A stretch of DNA of 64,000 bases from Paragorgia papillata. Taxonomy: Eukaryota > Cnidaria > Anthozoa > Scleralcyonacea > Coralliidae. How positions within the stretch are numbered: the stretch's first letter is position 1; each line of letters starts with the position of its first letter. Positions 32,844 through 43,697 of the stretch are shown in pieces. Location: NCBI GenBank assembly GCA_035771165.1, contig JAWNZC010000327.1:1673501-1737500 (forward strand), written 5' to 3'. The translations under genes and the position numbers were made by a program. The notes beneath the pieces are model-generated. The model ran no database searches. It was not told the DNA's origin and was given only the letters and a program-made list of their open reading frames with translations.

Positions 32844-32877
<34 letters not shown>

Positions 32878-32885
32878 AACATCTC
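32842..32885. repeat. (TA)n hairpin
   Basis: GAGATGTTTATATA, a (TA)n core, and TATATAAACATCTC form a perfect hairpin directly in front of the hammerhead element. Confidence 0.85.
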
Positions 32886-33094
32886 ATCAAGGCTCACTAC
32901 CCTTGTGGAAGTTTGAGCACTCTGGGCCCATGCGCACTTCACGCTATCTGAATGTACTTCACCGATGCTGTCACATGCGGTTGTCACCGACAATCACATG
33001 TGTATAAGTAATTGATGAAATTCATTCAGATTGTTCCAAGCTACACTGATGAGCTGTTGTACAGCGAAACACCGTGTCTGTAGATTGAACTATA
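32886..33094 (+). mobile_element. Short hammerhead element (retrozyme-like), copy 1
   Basis: A non-coding element of about 210 bp begins GCTCACTACCCTTG, contains TTTGAGCACTCTGG and CACTTCACGCTATCT, and ends in a hammerhead ribozyme and GATTGAACTATATA, with (TA)n on both sides. The element at 55,324-55,536 (minus) has the same blocks in the same order. GAGCACTCT is also in the terminal repeats of the Penelope element at 50.3-52.3 kb. Animal retrozymes are known as small non-autonomous elements with type I hammerheads; membership here is inference. Confidence 0.65.
33041..33083 (+). ncRNA. Type I hammerhead ribozyme
   Basis: Stem I CUACA/UGUAG, core CUGAUGA (33,046-33,052), stem II GCUGU/ACAGC with loop UGU, GAAA (33,066-33,069), stem III ACA/UGU with loop CCG, and cleavage after GUC (between 33,078 and 33,079). 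Every invariant position of the fold is present and all stems pair perfectly. Confidence 0.92.
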
Positions 33095-33099
33095 TATGT

Positions 33100-34150
33100 A
33101 TATATATATATTTAAACACGACTAGAAACCATTTATGGTTTATATTTATATGTATATAAATATGTTTATATTTATATACAATTTATATGTATAGGCCCTA
33201 TACATATATTTAAACACGACTAGAAACCATTGAAAAAGCATGAAAAATTGCTATAAAGATCGGAAAAGATGCCGCCAAATGTGACTAAAAAAAACAAAAA
33301 GATGTTTGTTCGTGTGTCTGTTCAAAGCCAGCAAAAGACTTATGCACTGATATATCTTGGCTCGAGAGAGAACAGTGAATTGAAAGGAACATCAACACAA
33401 ACAGCTTTTCACATTTTGAAGAGAATTGATTGCTTTTTGCTAAGAACCGAACGAGAAAACCACGGAAACCGAACGCCGTATGGCAGTGTTTGCAGCATCT
33501 GAGAAGCGCCAAAAGAGAATTTATCGGTAAGCAGTGATTCGTATTTAACTTACCAGCTTTCTTTAGCTGATTAAAATCGGTATATATCCAAAACCTTTTC
33601 AATATTAAACTCAGTTAAAACAGCAAAAATCTTGTTAAATAATATACATTTTCTCAGGCGTTTTTTCCATGGTTCGAGTGAAACGTTGCATTATAATTCC
33701 CTGGTTAGTTTTTCCTCTCTTATACCTATAGTTTTCAGGCTGTTACCTACGTTTTTTTCTGTTCTGATGTTTTTCTTTGAGGTTCAACAATATATTTGGA
33801 ACATGAGGAATCATATTCAAACAGTTTAAAAGGCACCATGATATAAGCGTCTGTAATTATTGTTTGTTTTTGCTATCAGTTTCTGGAGCTATTATTAATA
33901 GGTCGTGACACAAGTTTTTCCTCAGTGCACTGCTTTATTATTTTGGAATAAAACATTGCTTTGGAAATTGGTCAATAATAGAAAAACTACATTCATAAAA
34001 ATCATAAAACAGGATGTAAAGGAGGCCAGGGGTTTATATTTGTATACAAAAACAGTTCAATCGGGGGGGGGGGGGTTATTTATGTATATTTAACGTATTA
34101 AAAGCGGGCGATGGGGTTGTTGCGTTTATGTATTTCTAGTAGAAAAATAA
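33100..34150. other. No gene seen
   Basis: The phrase TTTAAACACGACTAGAAACC occurs twice (about 33,111 and 33,212). The frame starting at 33,269 (77 codons, Lys/Ser/Thr-rich) has no recognisable motif. A G12-13 run lies at about 34,063. Confidence 0.4.
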
Positions 34151-34179
34151 TCACTCTAGAATCGTACAAATGTAGAATA

Positions 34180-34350
34180 AGTGCCGTGACGATATTCGAG
34201 CGCTGAAGGCGCGAGAACCCTCTAGGGGGTCCGGGGGGAAATGCCATTTCCTGCATTCGGAGATGTGATTTTTTACATTCTGAGGGGTGATTTTTAAGAA
34301 CATTGCTGAGCAGAATTCGCCATCTTGCCTGATTCGCACCCAGTACATGA
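34180..34350. repeat. hAT-end fragment
   Basis: GAGCGCTGAAGGCGCGAGAA, CTAGGGGGTCCGGGGGGAA and ATTTCCTGCATTC match the terminal region of the hAT element starting at 34,830 but lack its outermost bases. Confidence 0.6.
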
Positions 34351-34365
34351 GTGTGGAATCATATC

Positions 34366-34462
34366 ATTTGCCAACCTCGTACCCACCCAGGGCCATTTGT
34401 AGGGAACTGGGCCAAGATGGCGAATAAAACAAAATGGTGGGAACAAATGGTCCTGGTGGAGG
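34366..34462. repeat. Small foldback with AAGATGGCG
   Basis: CCAGGGCCATTTGTAGGGAA and its inverse (AACAAATGGTCCTGG) frame CCAAGATGGCGAA. A related copy is at 39,562-39,645. Confidence 0.7.
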
Positions 34463-34544
34463 CTAGCTCAAAATGCGCAGTATATTGCGCATTGTATTAA
34501 CTAGAACTCAGTTCTTTACACAGTAATTATACCTAATTACTAAC

Positions 34545-34640
34545 TACTTATTGACCGAGCGTCAGGTCTGTACTAGTGAAATATCGGACCGATGTTTTTT
34601 TTTAGTACGGACCGAGACGAGCGCAGCGAGTTGAGGTCTG
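34545..34640. repeat. GACCGAGCG foldback fragment
   Basis: TTGACCGAGCGTCAGGTCTG, AATATCGGACCGA and CGGACCGAGACGAGCGCAGC match the family at 30,899-31,054. Confidence 0.6.
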
Positions 34641-34829
34641 TGCAGAAAACAGAGTAATTTTCAATTGCTTTTGTTTGACATATTGCTCAAGATCGTACGT
34701 TAAGTAGTTTGAATAAAAAATCATCTGGAATTGTAATACTTGTGAGAAGTAAATGTTATTACGAAGAATGTTACGAACGTTTTGGACATTTTAAAAACTT
34801 TCACAAAACGTGGAAATTCGAACTATACA

Positions 34830-37800
34830 CAGTGGCGTAGCCAGGGTTCTGTCTTTGGGGGAGCGAAATTGGTCGAGCGTCGAAGACGCGAGCCTCCTAG
34901 GGGGGTCCGGGGGCATGCCCCCCTGAAATTTTTTGAATTCTAGAATCTCTCAGACTGCATTTCCCGCATTCTGAGGCGAGATTTAAAAAAATAACTGATC
35001 GCCATAAATAGCAAAGTTTTGTTGTCTCCAAACCAAAACAATGTAGTACACATATCAAAATTTATTGAGAATTATTTATGATAAGTCGTATGTATGTGGA
35101 CCTTGTAATGCTATATTTTCCATCTAGACTACACCAAACTGAAATTTGACCCATCAAAAAGTTTCAGGCCAAGTTCAAACCTGGAACTTCACATGAACCA
35201 AAATCAATGCAAATTAGGTTAAATTACGGAAAACATTCTTGACAATTGAGTTAGGTTTATGTGCGTTTGACGTTTGAACTTGAACTAGGCCTAGGGCTTT
35301 GATATATTTCAAACAGTGCCATTCAAATTGTCGAGTTGGAATTTTATAGTAGCCAAAACTGACAGATAGTCGATATACTCACACAAACAGCATTACAATT
35401 TGTAGTCGACACATGCATAGGCATAATTTGCAAGTATACGATATATAATTGGTATTTACATGCACAAGCAGCACAACAAATAATATGGTATTTAAACTAA
35501 ATCAAGTCTTCTCGGTGCCATGCCTGCGAAAGTTTCTACGAGATTATCTACATTTAGTTCCTGTAATACATCAGACTCTACAGACATAAGCATCAGACTT
35601 TGAAGCCTTTCCTGTCCCATTGTGGACCTAAGTCGATATTTAATGAGCTTGAGCTTCGAAAATGCCCTTTCTGCGCTCGAAGATGTGAGTGGCAGTGTTA
35701 GTGCAATTTTCATAAGTGCTAGAACCTGGCCGTAGCACTCTGGTTCATGTCGAAGCACTCGGTACAACTCTATAAAAGTAGCCTCTCTCTCTTCCGATTT
35801 CGCCTTGTCTAGAACATTAGTTAGGAGCGTAGACGTCTGCAGTGAAAGGAATTCGATCTCAAGGGCGTCGACATCCAAGTCAGCTCTAAACCAATCAACT
35901 GCCAGAGAAAAATTTGTCCAAGCATCAGAACTTCCTACACGTGATGGCTCTAAGTATCCAAGTCCCTTCAAAACTGACGCACTATGTTTGTCGAATCTAC
36001 TTTCGATCGAGCTAATCATGAGATCCAGAATCTAGTAAAGAAAGATAAAAACACCATGACGTATGATTGTTATAAAATTAATGTCCAAATATTCTTCTTC
36101 ATGCAGAACTTCTGAAACATTATATCTTACTGTTCTGAAACATTTCCACTAATTATGCATGAACAATGCAATTTCTGTGAAAATCAACTTCATCGATCTT
36201 TAAAGTGGTTCGGTATAAACGTATTGCTTCAGAAATAAAACAAGTTAGCTTACGTTATAGTAAAAGGTGACTCTGAACTTATCCTTTGGGAGAAAACTGT
36301 ACAGCTGTGTCAGGGTTGTCATCAATTCGCCGAGGAAGCTTGTGGGGACGAATTTCTTTTGGTTCCGGTATATTCAAATCGTGGCATCTTGTGAGACTGT
36401 TGGCCCAGAATGCATCAAACTCCTTTTCACATCGAAGACCCCTTAATGTGGTCAGCAAATCAGCAACTCTCTCACAACCAGTCACAACGTCCAAATCCTC
36501 CGACTGTAGTTTATCAGAAACTCCTTTGCTCACATGCATGACCTTTTTAAGAACCTTTGTAAAAAAGAATACCTTCAGATTAATAGAGTGAAAACATAAT
36601 GTCTCTGCGTCTGAAAATATAATTGAAATTGAAGTTTGAAAGCATTTTCCACATACTTTACCTCTAAAGCCAGAATAAACTCAAAATCAATGTTGTTGAA
36701 CAGTCCTTTAGCTTCTGCAGCAATATTTGCCTTGGTTTCGTTGTCCTTAATATCCTCCAGCGTGTCAAGTACTACTGCTTCTCAAGTATGGTGAATTGCT
36801 TTAATGCTGTCTGCTCTGCATGCCCATCGCGTATCTGATAACTTTTTGAGGAAGTACTCGCGCTGTTTCCCATCTTTATCTTTCTTGTTTCTTAGCTTTT
36901 GTTTTTTTGTATATAATGCATGACGTTTCGTGCAAGTCTCGATGAAGACATACACATTTTGCAATGTTCCGAAAAAGTCCCTGGCTGTTTTGTTCTTGGT
37001 CATGGTGTCCACAATAACCAAGTTTAAAACATGGGCGTAACAATGTGTATATAGTGCAGATGACGAAAGCTCTTTTACACGTACCTGCTTGCAAACCAGT
37101 GTAGATCCCCGAAACATTGCTTGCACCATCGTAACATTGACCTCGCAGATTACTGATCGCTATTCCACAATTTTCCAGCTTGTCGCGGATAGTGTGCAGA
37201 AGGGCTTCGGCAGTAGTTTGATCCATTGGTTCAACAGATAGAAGGCGTTCCTCTATAGTTCCATTCCGAACATAGCGAACAAGCAGGGACAGCTGTTCTA
37301 TCTTTCCACTGTCGGGTGTTTCATCTGCAATGATTTCAAAGAACGTATAGCTTCTTTAACACGTCGTATAATTTCTTCGGATATGGCCGAACCAATTATC
37401 TCTATCATCCGTGATTCTGGATATCAGGACTGAGATATGTAGCGTGATCTAAATAAAGATGCATAGTCGTAAGGTTGTGTATTTTGAAAAGATTTATATA
37501 AACTAACCATTGCGTAGACATAAGCCTAGTTCAAATCAAATCGTAAAGTTTTTGTAAGTTATGTAAAAAGACAATTAGACAAAATTCAGTACATATACAA
37601 AGTCGAGCTGTGAACAAAAAAATATTAGTTTACCTGCGCAGTTTTTAAGATGATCTTCCATAAGAGGATCAACCGTTGCAATATGCTCAATAAATTATTT
37701 AAATACGCCCTTGTTTAGTGAACATTCGCCTTCCCGATGGCCTCTGAAGGGTAAATTAAGTCTCCCCAGCAATCGAACAACACCCAGTATTTTTCCAATT

Positions 37801-39158
37801 ATAGTCCGATTTTTCTTAACCTAAAAATACAAAGCAACATTAGATAGGAATGACATGAACGGGTTCAGAGGAATTCGAATATTGGTTGGTTCAATATACA
37901 ATACAGCACGGCAAAAAGAACATTGACTTGAAAAACATACTTTTAGTTGACGGTAAGACTCTTGTCTCTCTGCATCTTCGCTAAGTTGGTGATCTACCGG
38001 TTTCTGGCTTTTCCAAATGCGAAACGACCGGAGAGAGTTCTTGTGGCACTCGGAACTTTCATGTTTGTTAAAAGCCCCACTTTTCTTCCAGTTATTAAAT
38101 CCAGTTTTGATGAATGCGGGCTCTCCTTTGAACGAGACCTACAAATAAATAAATGATATAATAGTTTTAGAGGTTGTATAATTATCTCTTTATCGTTGAC
38201 TCCAACGCACGCTATTTACGATCAGTTGTTTCAAATGTAAATATCGCCAGACGTGTTTACTCTATATATACGATAATGTGTTATATACCTTTCCGTTGAA
38301 AACTCGGCAGTAGAAACAAAACGCTTTATCAGATGACTTTGAATACTCAAGCCAGTCGAAATTGCCATACCATGATGAGAGAAATTTTCGATTAAATCTG
38401 TCTTTTGGATAATCTACGTCGGTTGGCTGGCATGGTCCTTTTTTGATAACGTGGTCTCTGGCTGCTCTTCCAGTGGGCAAGGGACAACAAAGATCAAATT
38501 CGTAGGTTGAAAGATCTATAGTACTGGTGGTGCTTCAGCCATTAAAAGTCAGTCAACCCGAATTTACAACTTTGTATATTGTGTTGATATACTTGCTTGC
38601 GTAACTTCTTTGTCAAATAACACAGTACTCTTACTTATATACTTTGTCGAATATTCAGGCTATATTTATATAAAAGAGGCAGTCTGGGTTGGATATGCTA
38701 GAATATACAGTATGATGAATATTCTGCGTAGATCTAGGGCGTTGTTTCCGGAATTACAACTGTAATCAACAGTAAACCTTGCCTTGTCATTCTAAATATA
38801 GCTATATGTACGTAGGTACTTTACAACTGCGGCATATAATCTTACATTGCTTAAGGGGGATAAGGATTAAGTTGATTACACGTAAGCGCGACAGCACGTT
38901 TGTGCAGAATCACAAGGTCAAATATACGACCTTGATGAATTGCGCTACATTGCGTTTAACGTCGAAGCCGCAGATCGTTTAATATTTTCGTGCATATTAA
39001 AACAGTAATATATAGTAATATCATTACGAGTCAACTTGCTTCTCCCTTGAAGGCTTCACTACGTAACATCATTACCCCCCCCCCCCCCCCTCAACAAGTT
39101 TCTCCCCGGTTTTAAACTTTTCACAGGAATGGCCTGGAAGACCATTGGGGGGCCACTG
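34830..39158 (-). mobile_element. Complete hAT transposon, 4,329 bp
   Basis: The element starts CAGTGGCGTAGCC and ends GGGGGGCCACTG. The inverted ends are short (CAGTGGC). ACTATACA is duplicated perfectly on both sides (34,822-34,829 and 39,159-39,166). An 8-bp duplication, CAGTGGCG-type ends and a hAT-fold transposase on the minus strand agree with one another. The left end includes GGTCGAGCGTCGAAGACGCG and a run of GGGGGTCCGGGGG. Confidence 0.9.
35492..38540 (-). pseudogene. ZMYM1-like hAT transposase, six exons, inactivated
   Basis: Minus-strand exons: 38,289 to about 38,540 has a TTF-type zinc finger (WYGNFDWLEYSKSSDKAF, then CFYCRVF); 37,941-38,138 has GFNNWKKSGAFNKHESSECH; 37,634-37,820 has LPFRGHREGECS with an in-frame stop at 37,695-37,697; about 36,660-37,450 has FFEIIADETPDSGKIEQLSL, GQCYDGASNVSG, LYTHCYAHVLNLV and LSDTRWACR with several frameshifts; about 36,260-36,555; and 35,492-36,031, which ends in the dimerisation motif LTLPLTSSSAERAFSKLK. 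Introns have GT-AG ends, and exons one to three join in phase 0. The hAT DDE fold and dimerisation domain are established for this family. The stop and frameshifts show that this copy makes no active enzyme. Confidence 0.88.
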
Positions 39159-39164
39159 ACTATA

Positions 39165-40402
39165 CATCAAATGAAAGCTTATAAAATTTCAACAACATAC
39201 CTGCACGATATATTTCAACCATGAGTAGTTCTGAAATTATAATCCATCTTGTTGCCGATATACTGAAATGACTGCCATTTTGTTTATAAAACTTACGGTC
39301 CCGAACGGCAGATTCCGCTCTGAGCGGGCGGATACGGGAAATATCCGACCGCTTATGAACCAATCAAATTACAGGATTTCCATATTCGGACCTCTCAGCA
39401 CAGCTGCCATATAATAAACCTAATTATTGCATGGTTTAAAATATAATTTCCCGTGCTGTGTGCAGGAACAACCGACGAGGTCAAAATACAATTTGTAAAA
39501 AAAAATACAAAATCAAACCGTCTTATTTACGCCATAAGCTCTTGACCAATCAGAAGCTGAGATAGCCTGGCCTCCACCAAGGGCCATTTGTTCCCGCCAT
39601 CTTGGCCCAGTTTCCTACAAATGGCCCTGGGTACGAGGTTGATCATTTGCCTGTAATCCACCCAAGCCATCCCAAGACCGGCACCGGTTTTTCTCCTTTT
39701 ACAATTCCTGATAACCATCTTACCAATTAACAGTTGATCTTTAATGCCCCTTGAGTTCCTCCTACATGCCTTCTGTTCGTCTGGGCAATAAATTCCCTTC
39801 CTCTCCCATTATCCCTGTGAACACTGTTATTTTCAAGGAGCTGTTTTAATCCCAATGGGAGGGTCAGAGTAACTCCCTTCGCTCGAGTTATTTTAAAGGA
39901 GTTATTTTAACACCATTTGTTGTGTTATTGTAACACCGGCGAAAGGGTAGAATTGCAGGCAATTATCTTTAATCCCCTGAAGGGGGGTCAGAGTAACTCC
40001 CCCCGGGAGAGTTATTTTACATTTGTATTTTTAACGCCATTTATTGGGTTCGAACAACACAAGGAGTATTTGAAGGAGTTTTATTCACTCTCGCACATGG
40101 AGTTAAAGCTTGTTGCGTTAACGTGTTGTTGCAGCAAGTTGGTGACGTAACCAGACCTTATATGGTAAACTGCGCCATTTATTCAAAGTGTGACGAAACA
40201 TCACGCCACTTTTTTTTTAGTCCGAAGTCCAGAGCTGCGGGGCGAAGGTTTTTATATTTTTTTGGCTGAAAAAGAGTTTTTTGAAGAAAATAACAGTAAA
40301 CCGCAACATTTATAACGTCTGAATTGTATCCTTGGAAGAGACAAAGTTCACCACAACTGTAAATACCACTACTAGGCAGAGCTGAGGACTTTTAATAAAG
40401 AA
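39165..40402. other. Foldback and repeat debris, no gene seen
   Basis: 39,295-39,420 is a degraded foldback (GCGGGCGGATACGGGAAATA; ATATCCGACCGC). 39,562-39,645 is a small foldback with CCGCCATCTTGGCCC. 39,830-40,060 has repeated GGGTCAGAGTAACTCCC and GAGTTATTTTA words, also seen near 57,060-57,130. A C20-like run is at 39,066-39,090 inside the hAT end. Confidence 0.5.
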
Positions 40403-40741
40403 ATGTTACGAAGAATATCAAGCTTTGGACACAGTAAGTAAAATTTTATAACGGGTTGCTATAAAAAGACAGTGTTTTTCAGCATGAACGCCACGATGTT
40501 GATTAAAAAAACCTATCAATATCATATGAATAATATAATATTGTTTCTATTTTTTATGTTCAACTTTTGAGAACCCAATGTAAAAGAAAAAGCATCTCAA
40601 ACTGGCCAGTCAAGTGTGGAAATACAATGGTTCGGGTTTTCGTTTTTGACTCACGGATACTCCGTAGGAGTATTGGGAGTATATGCTATCACTCGACTTT
40701 TGCATATAATCCTCCAGCCTGCTTTGCGCGCTCTGTTCTAA
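40403..40741 (+). CDS. Possible two-exon small gene, 66 aa
   Basis: An ATG at 40,403 opens 10 codons plus one base to a strong donor (ACA/GTAAGT at 40,434). An acceptor-like CAACTTTTGAG at 40,571 starts a second exon whose frame joins in phase and ends in TAA at 40,739-40,741. The product would have a basic start (MLRRISSFGHK) and a hydrophobic middle (GVLGVYAITRLLHIILQPAL). No homologue comes to mind. An alternative frame through the same region ends at a GTGAGT donor (40,806), so the model is doubtful. Confidence 0.2.
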
Positions 40742-40999
40742 AACCAGATAGTCCGCCTGCGGTATATCTACTTCTATCTACTACAGTACTTCGAAAGCTA
40801 GGAGGTGAGTTTGTTGATTTCTTTTCATGTGTTTTTGCCGTTTAATAGCATATTACTAGCTCCATCAGTGTATTGATGTTTACTGTTTCTGCAGTTTAAC
40901 CGTTTGTTTCATGATGAACTCGTAGTTCACTTGTTGTTTCACCGTTTCTGCGGTTTATACGAGTCTGTTGTCGATCATTCGTTCTATTGCAAACATTTG

Positions 41000-41330
41000 T
41001 TCATACTTCATTTCATTACCACACATTGGTACTTCTGTAGATAATTATTTAACTGCATGGGGAACTGATATTGAAATATTAACTGCAGCTTCCTTATATT
41101 TTGCACAGACATTTATGTATATACAAAATTTGGTAATAATGACAAGTGGCCAAAATTTTCCAGAACTATGTTAAATGAGCCATTACTCATTGATAACCAT
41201 GCGATTTACATTCAGAATAGTAATAACGTGCATTTTGATGTAGTGCAAGATGTTTCCCAAGAGCTCATTCCAAACATAACCTCTAAAACAAAACCTGTAC
41301 ATGATTTCACAAGTTAACTTTCCATAGTAA
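41000..41330 (+). pseudogene. OTU-like cysteine protease, C-terminal half remnant
   Basis: Two frames in order give AWGTDIEILTAASLYFAQT and then WPKFSRTMLNEPLLIDNHAI followed by IQNSNNVHFDVV, resembling the C-terminal half of OTU-domain proteins found in invertebrate mobile-element clusters. The His of VHFDVV aligns with the expected catalytic His. A frameshift near 41,140 separates them, and no upstream half with the catalytic Cys is seen in this copy. Confidence 0.6.
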
Positions 41331-41332
41331 AA

Positions 41333-41790
41333 GCAAAAAGAGACTTTCCTATGTCAACATTGGAAGCTAGGCTCCTTTTGAAAAATCTGAAGCCTCTTGA
41401 TGTTGGTGGCAATCGTGATTGCTTTTTTAAAGCCGTTTCTCACCAATTATATCACAATCCTAATTATCATCTAAATGTAAGGAAAGCAGGTGTTGATTAT
41501 ATTCAAGCTCATCCAGTTTATTGACAGTGTTACTGATAAGTCTTGGGCAAACTATATTAAGGATGTCAGCTCAAGGCACTTGGTGTGATGCTCTTATCAG
41601 TCTTATGGTACAGGCAGTTGCTGATGCTTTGAATTGTATAATTACTATTACTGAGTCAGCTGTCAATTTCAATGAGACAACTGTTGTTCATCCTCAATAT
41701 CATAAAAAAATACCCTAAATTATACAGCTAGGTAATTTGAATGAATTTCGTTATGTCTCAACTGTAAGTGTATTGGGCAAAAAAAACACT
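41333..41790 (+). pseudogene. OTU-like cysteine protease remnant
   Basis: STLEARLLLKNLKPLDVGGN leads into RDCFFKAVSHQLYHNPN, then VRKAGVDYIQAHPV, and after frame changes QGTWCDALISLMVQAVAD and NEFRYVST. The order matches an OTU domain with the catalytic Cys in a GGNRDCFF box, but the usual GDGNC box and the terminal His (Arg here) are altered, and stops and frameshifts at about 41,520 and 41,717 break it. It follows directly after another OTU C-terminal half, so two OTU units were once in tandem. Confidence 0.75.
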
Positions 41791-42675
41791 CACGGTTCGA
41801 ACTACACTATTTCTTTACATTGTCAAACAAATGCGTTTTCTATAGTGGTTTTAGCTGTGCTTGCTTGCGTATCCGTGAGTCGTCTCATTGAGACCTTTGA
41901 TTGCTGTTATCTGACATGAAGTTTATACTGTTTGAACTGAAACAGTTCGACAAAAAAGAAACTACAACGCTGTAATATCATTGTACCGGGTGGCGCAAAA
42001 AAAAACGTACCCCTGTGTGATTCAGTATAACTTAAAAACTAGAAAAGCTATTACATTATAACAACTTTCTTTGCATTCAATAATGGCTAACTTAAATTTT
42101 GATATACAAATTTTGCATTTTCATGCAATATTGACCGATATATTAATGTTTAAAATTGAGTAAACATTTTTGGAAGTGTAAAAATTTGCTAAAAACGGCC
42201 TATCAATATTAATACAGCAATAACTTGTTTAAAGCCGTAATATTGGTACGTACAGTTTGTTAAAACTTGATAACTAATTTATTGTAGTTAAAGGAAAGAA
42301 AGTACATCATAAGTCTTTTACAGATACACATCCTCAACTTGAAGTTCACTTCATTGAAATTCCCAATACTTAATACGCTAATGAGGTCCGACAAGAAATA
42401 CTGCAACCAAACAATTTAAAATTTGCAAGAAATAGTCAAAGAACAGGTATGCTAAATACATTACTAAATATCAAGTGATCACTAGTTTTGCACATGCCCT
42501 TTATTAAACCCACAAAAAAGCAATTTAATAAATGGCTTGAATGAAATCATCTATAAATTAAAGCAATTATGTATTACAAACTATATAAACTCTCTGTTGA
42601 CCACTATCAATTATATAAATATGCAGGTTTCCTATGAAGGTTCTTAACAGGAAAATTTTACTGAATTTGAATTAA
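41791..42675. other. No gene seen
   Basis: AT-rich. CCGGGTGGCGCAAAAAAAAA at 41,986 resembles a terminal word of a cut-and-paste element, but no partner end was found. 42,290-42,420 has short coding-like runs without stable frame. Confidence 0.4.
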
Positions 42676-43330
42676 TTGTACGTAGAGTCTAGAGTGTAGA
42701 TTGGAAAATGCAGAGTACAGAGTTTAGAATGTAGAGTGCAGAGTGCTTGGTGTAGAATGGAGAGTGTAGAGTGCACTGAGAGTGTAGAGTGTAACGTGTA
42801 GCGTGTAGAGTGCACTGATAGTGTAGCCTGCACTGAGAGTGTAGAATGGAGAGTGCAGAGTGTAGAACAGAGAGTACAGAGTGTAGAATGGAGAGTGTTG
42901 AGTACAGAGTGCAGACTATAGAGTGTGGAGTGTAGAGTGCAGAGTGCTTAGTGGAGAGTACAGAGCGTAGTGTAGAGTGTGGCCAGTGCAAGCTGTAGAG
43001 TGCAAGCTGCAGAGTGCAAGCTGCAGAGTGGAGAGTGGAAAGTACAAGTTGCAGAGTGTAGACTGCAGAGTGCAGAGTGGAGAGTACAAGCTACAGAGTG
43101 TAGAATGCAGAGTGCAGAACGCAGAGTGCTTTAATAGTGGAGAGTACAGAGTGTAGAATGTACTGTAGAGTGCTTAGTGGAGAGTACAGAGTGTATTGTA
43201 GAGTGCAGAGCACTTAGTGGAGAGTACAGAGTGAAGAGTACAGAGTGTAGAATGCAGAGTGCTTAGTGGATAGACAGAGTACAGAGTGAAGAGTGCAGTA
43301 CAGTGCACTGCACTACACTCTTCACTCTGT
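42676..43330 (+). repeat. AGAGTGTAGA/AGAGTACAGA minisatellite
   Basis: Irregular repeats of GAGTGCAGAGTGTAGA-like words, with no fixed period. At 43,285-43,330 the orientation flips (CACTACACTCTTCACTCTG), giving a short terminal hairpin. The BEL element lies 18 bp beyond. Confidence 0.9.
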
Positions 43331-43347
43331 ACTCTCCTGCATTCGGC

Positions 43348-43627
43348 TGTCGGAAACTGTGTTGTTGATATTACCTTGTTTAATTATTAATTAGGGTGAA
43401 CTATTTCGGGACATTAGAATAGTTAATTTGATTGACATTTGATTATCACGTGATAGATTTTGAGCGGGAAAGTAGATGAGTGTTGTCGATTTCCTGTGCG
43501 AAGGAGTGATCGAATTCGAGCTGTGATTTGTGATTTTAATATTAAGTTTTATTTGTTATTCTTTTGTGAATTTGATTTTTGTGATCGTGTGGGACTTTCT
43601 AAAAGGATCGAACCCCCTTTTCCCACA
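43348..43627 (+). repeat. BEL 5' LTR (280 bp)
   Basis: Begins TGTCGGAAACTG and ends CCCCCTTTTCCCACA. Identical to the 3' LTR except for one 2-base indel. Confidence 0.97.
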
Positions 43628-43631
43628 TTAC

Positions 43632-43649
43632 TGGCACCTCCGACGGGAC
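43632..43649 (+). other. Candidate primer-binding site
   Basis: TGGCACCTCCGACGGGAC begins four bases after the LTR. The leading TGG would pair with a tRNA CCA end. The tRNA species cannot be named from the sequence alone. Confidence 0.6.
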
Positions 43650-43697
43650 ATTTTGGTGGTTTTATCGTGTGTTATACGCTCCATGTGGATATAAACA

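Noticed and set aside
33269..33502. 77-codon frame
   Set aside because: No recognisable motif, no splice or family support, and the start is in AT-rich sequence next to a retrozyme-like element.
39066..39090. C-run and the G-run at 34,063 as functional G-rich elements
   Set aside because: They are single homopolymers, not spaced G-tracts, and may be length-inaccurate in the assembly.
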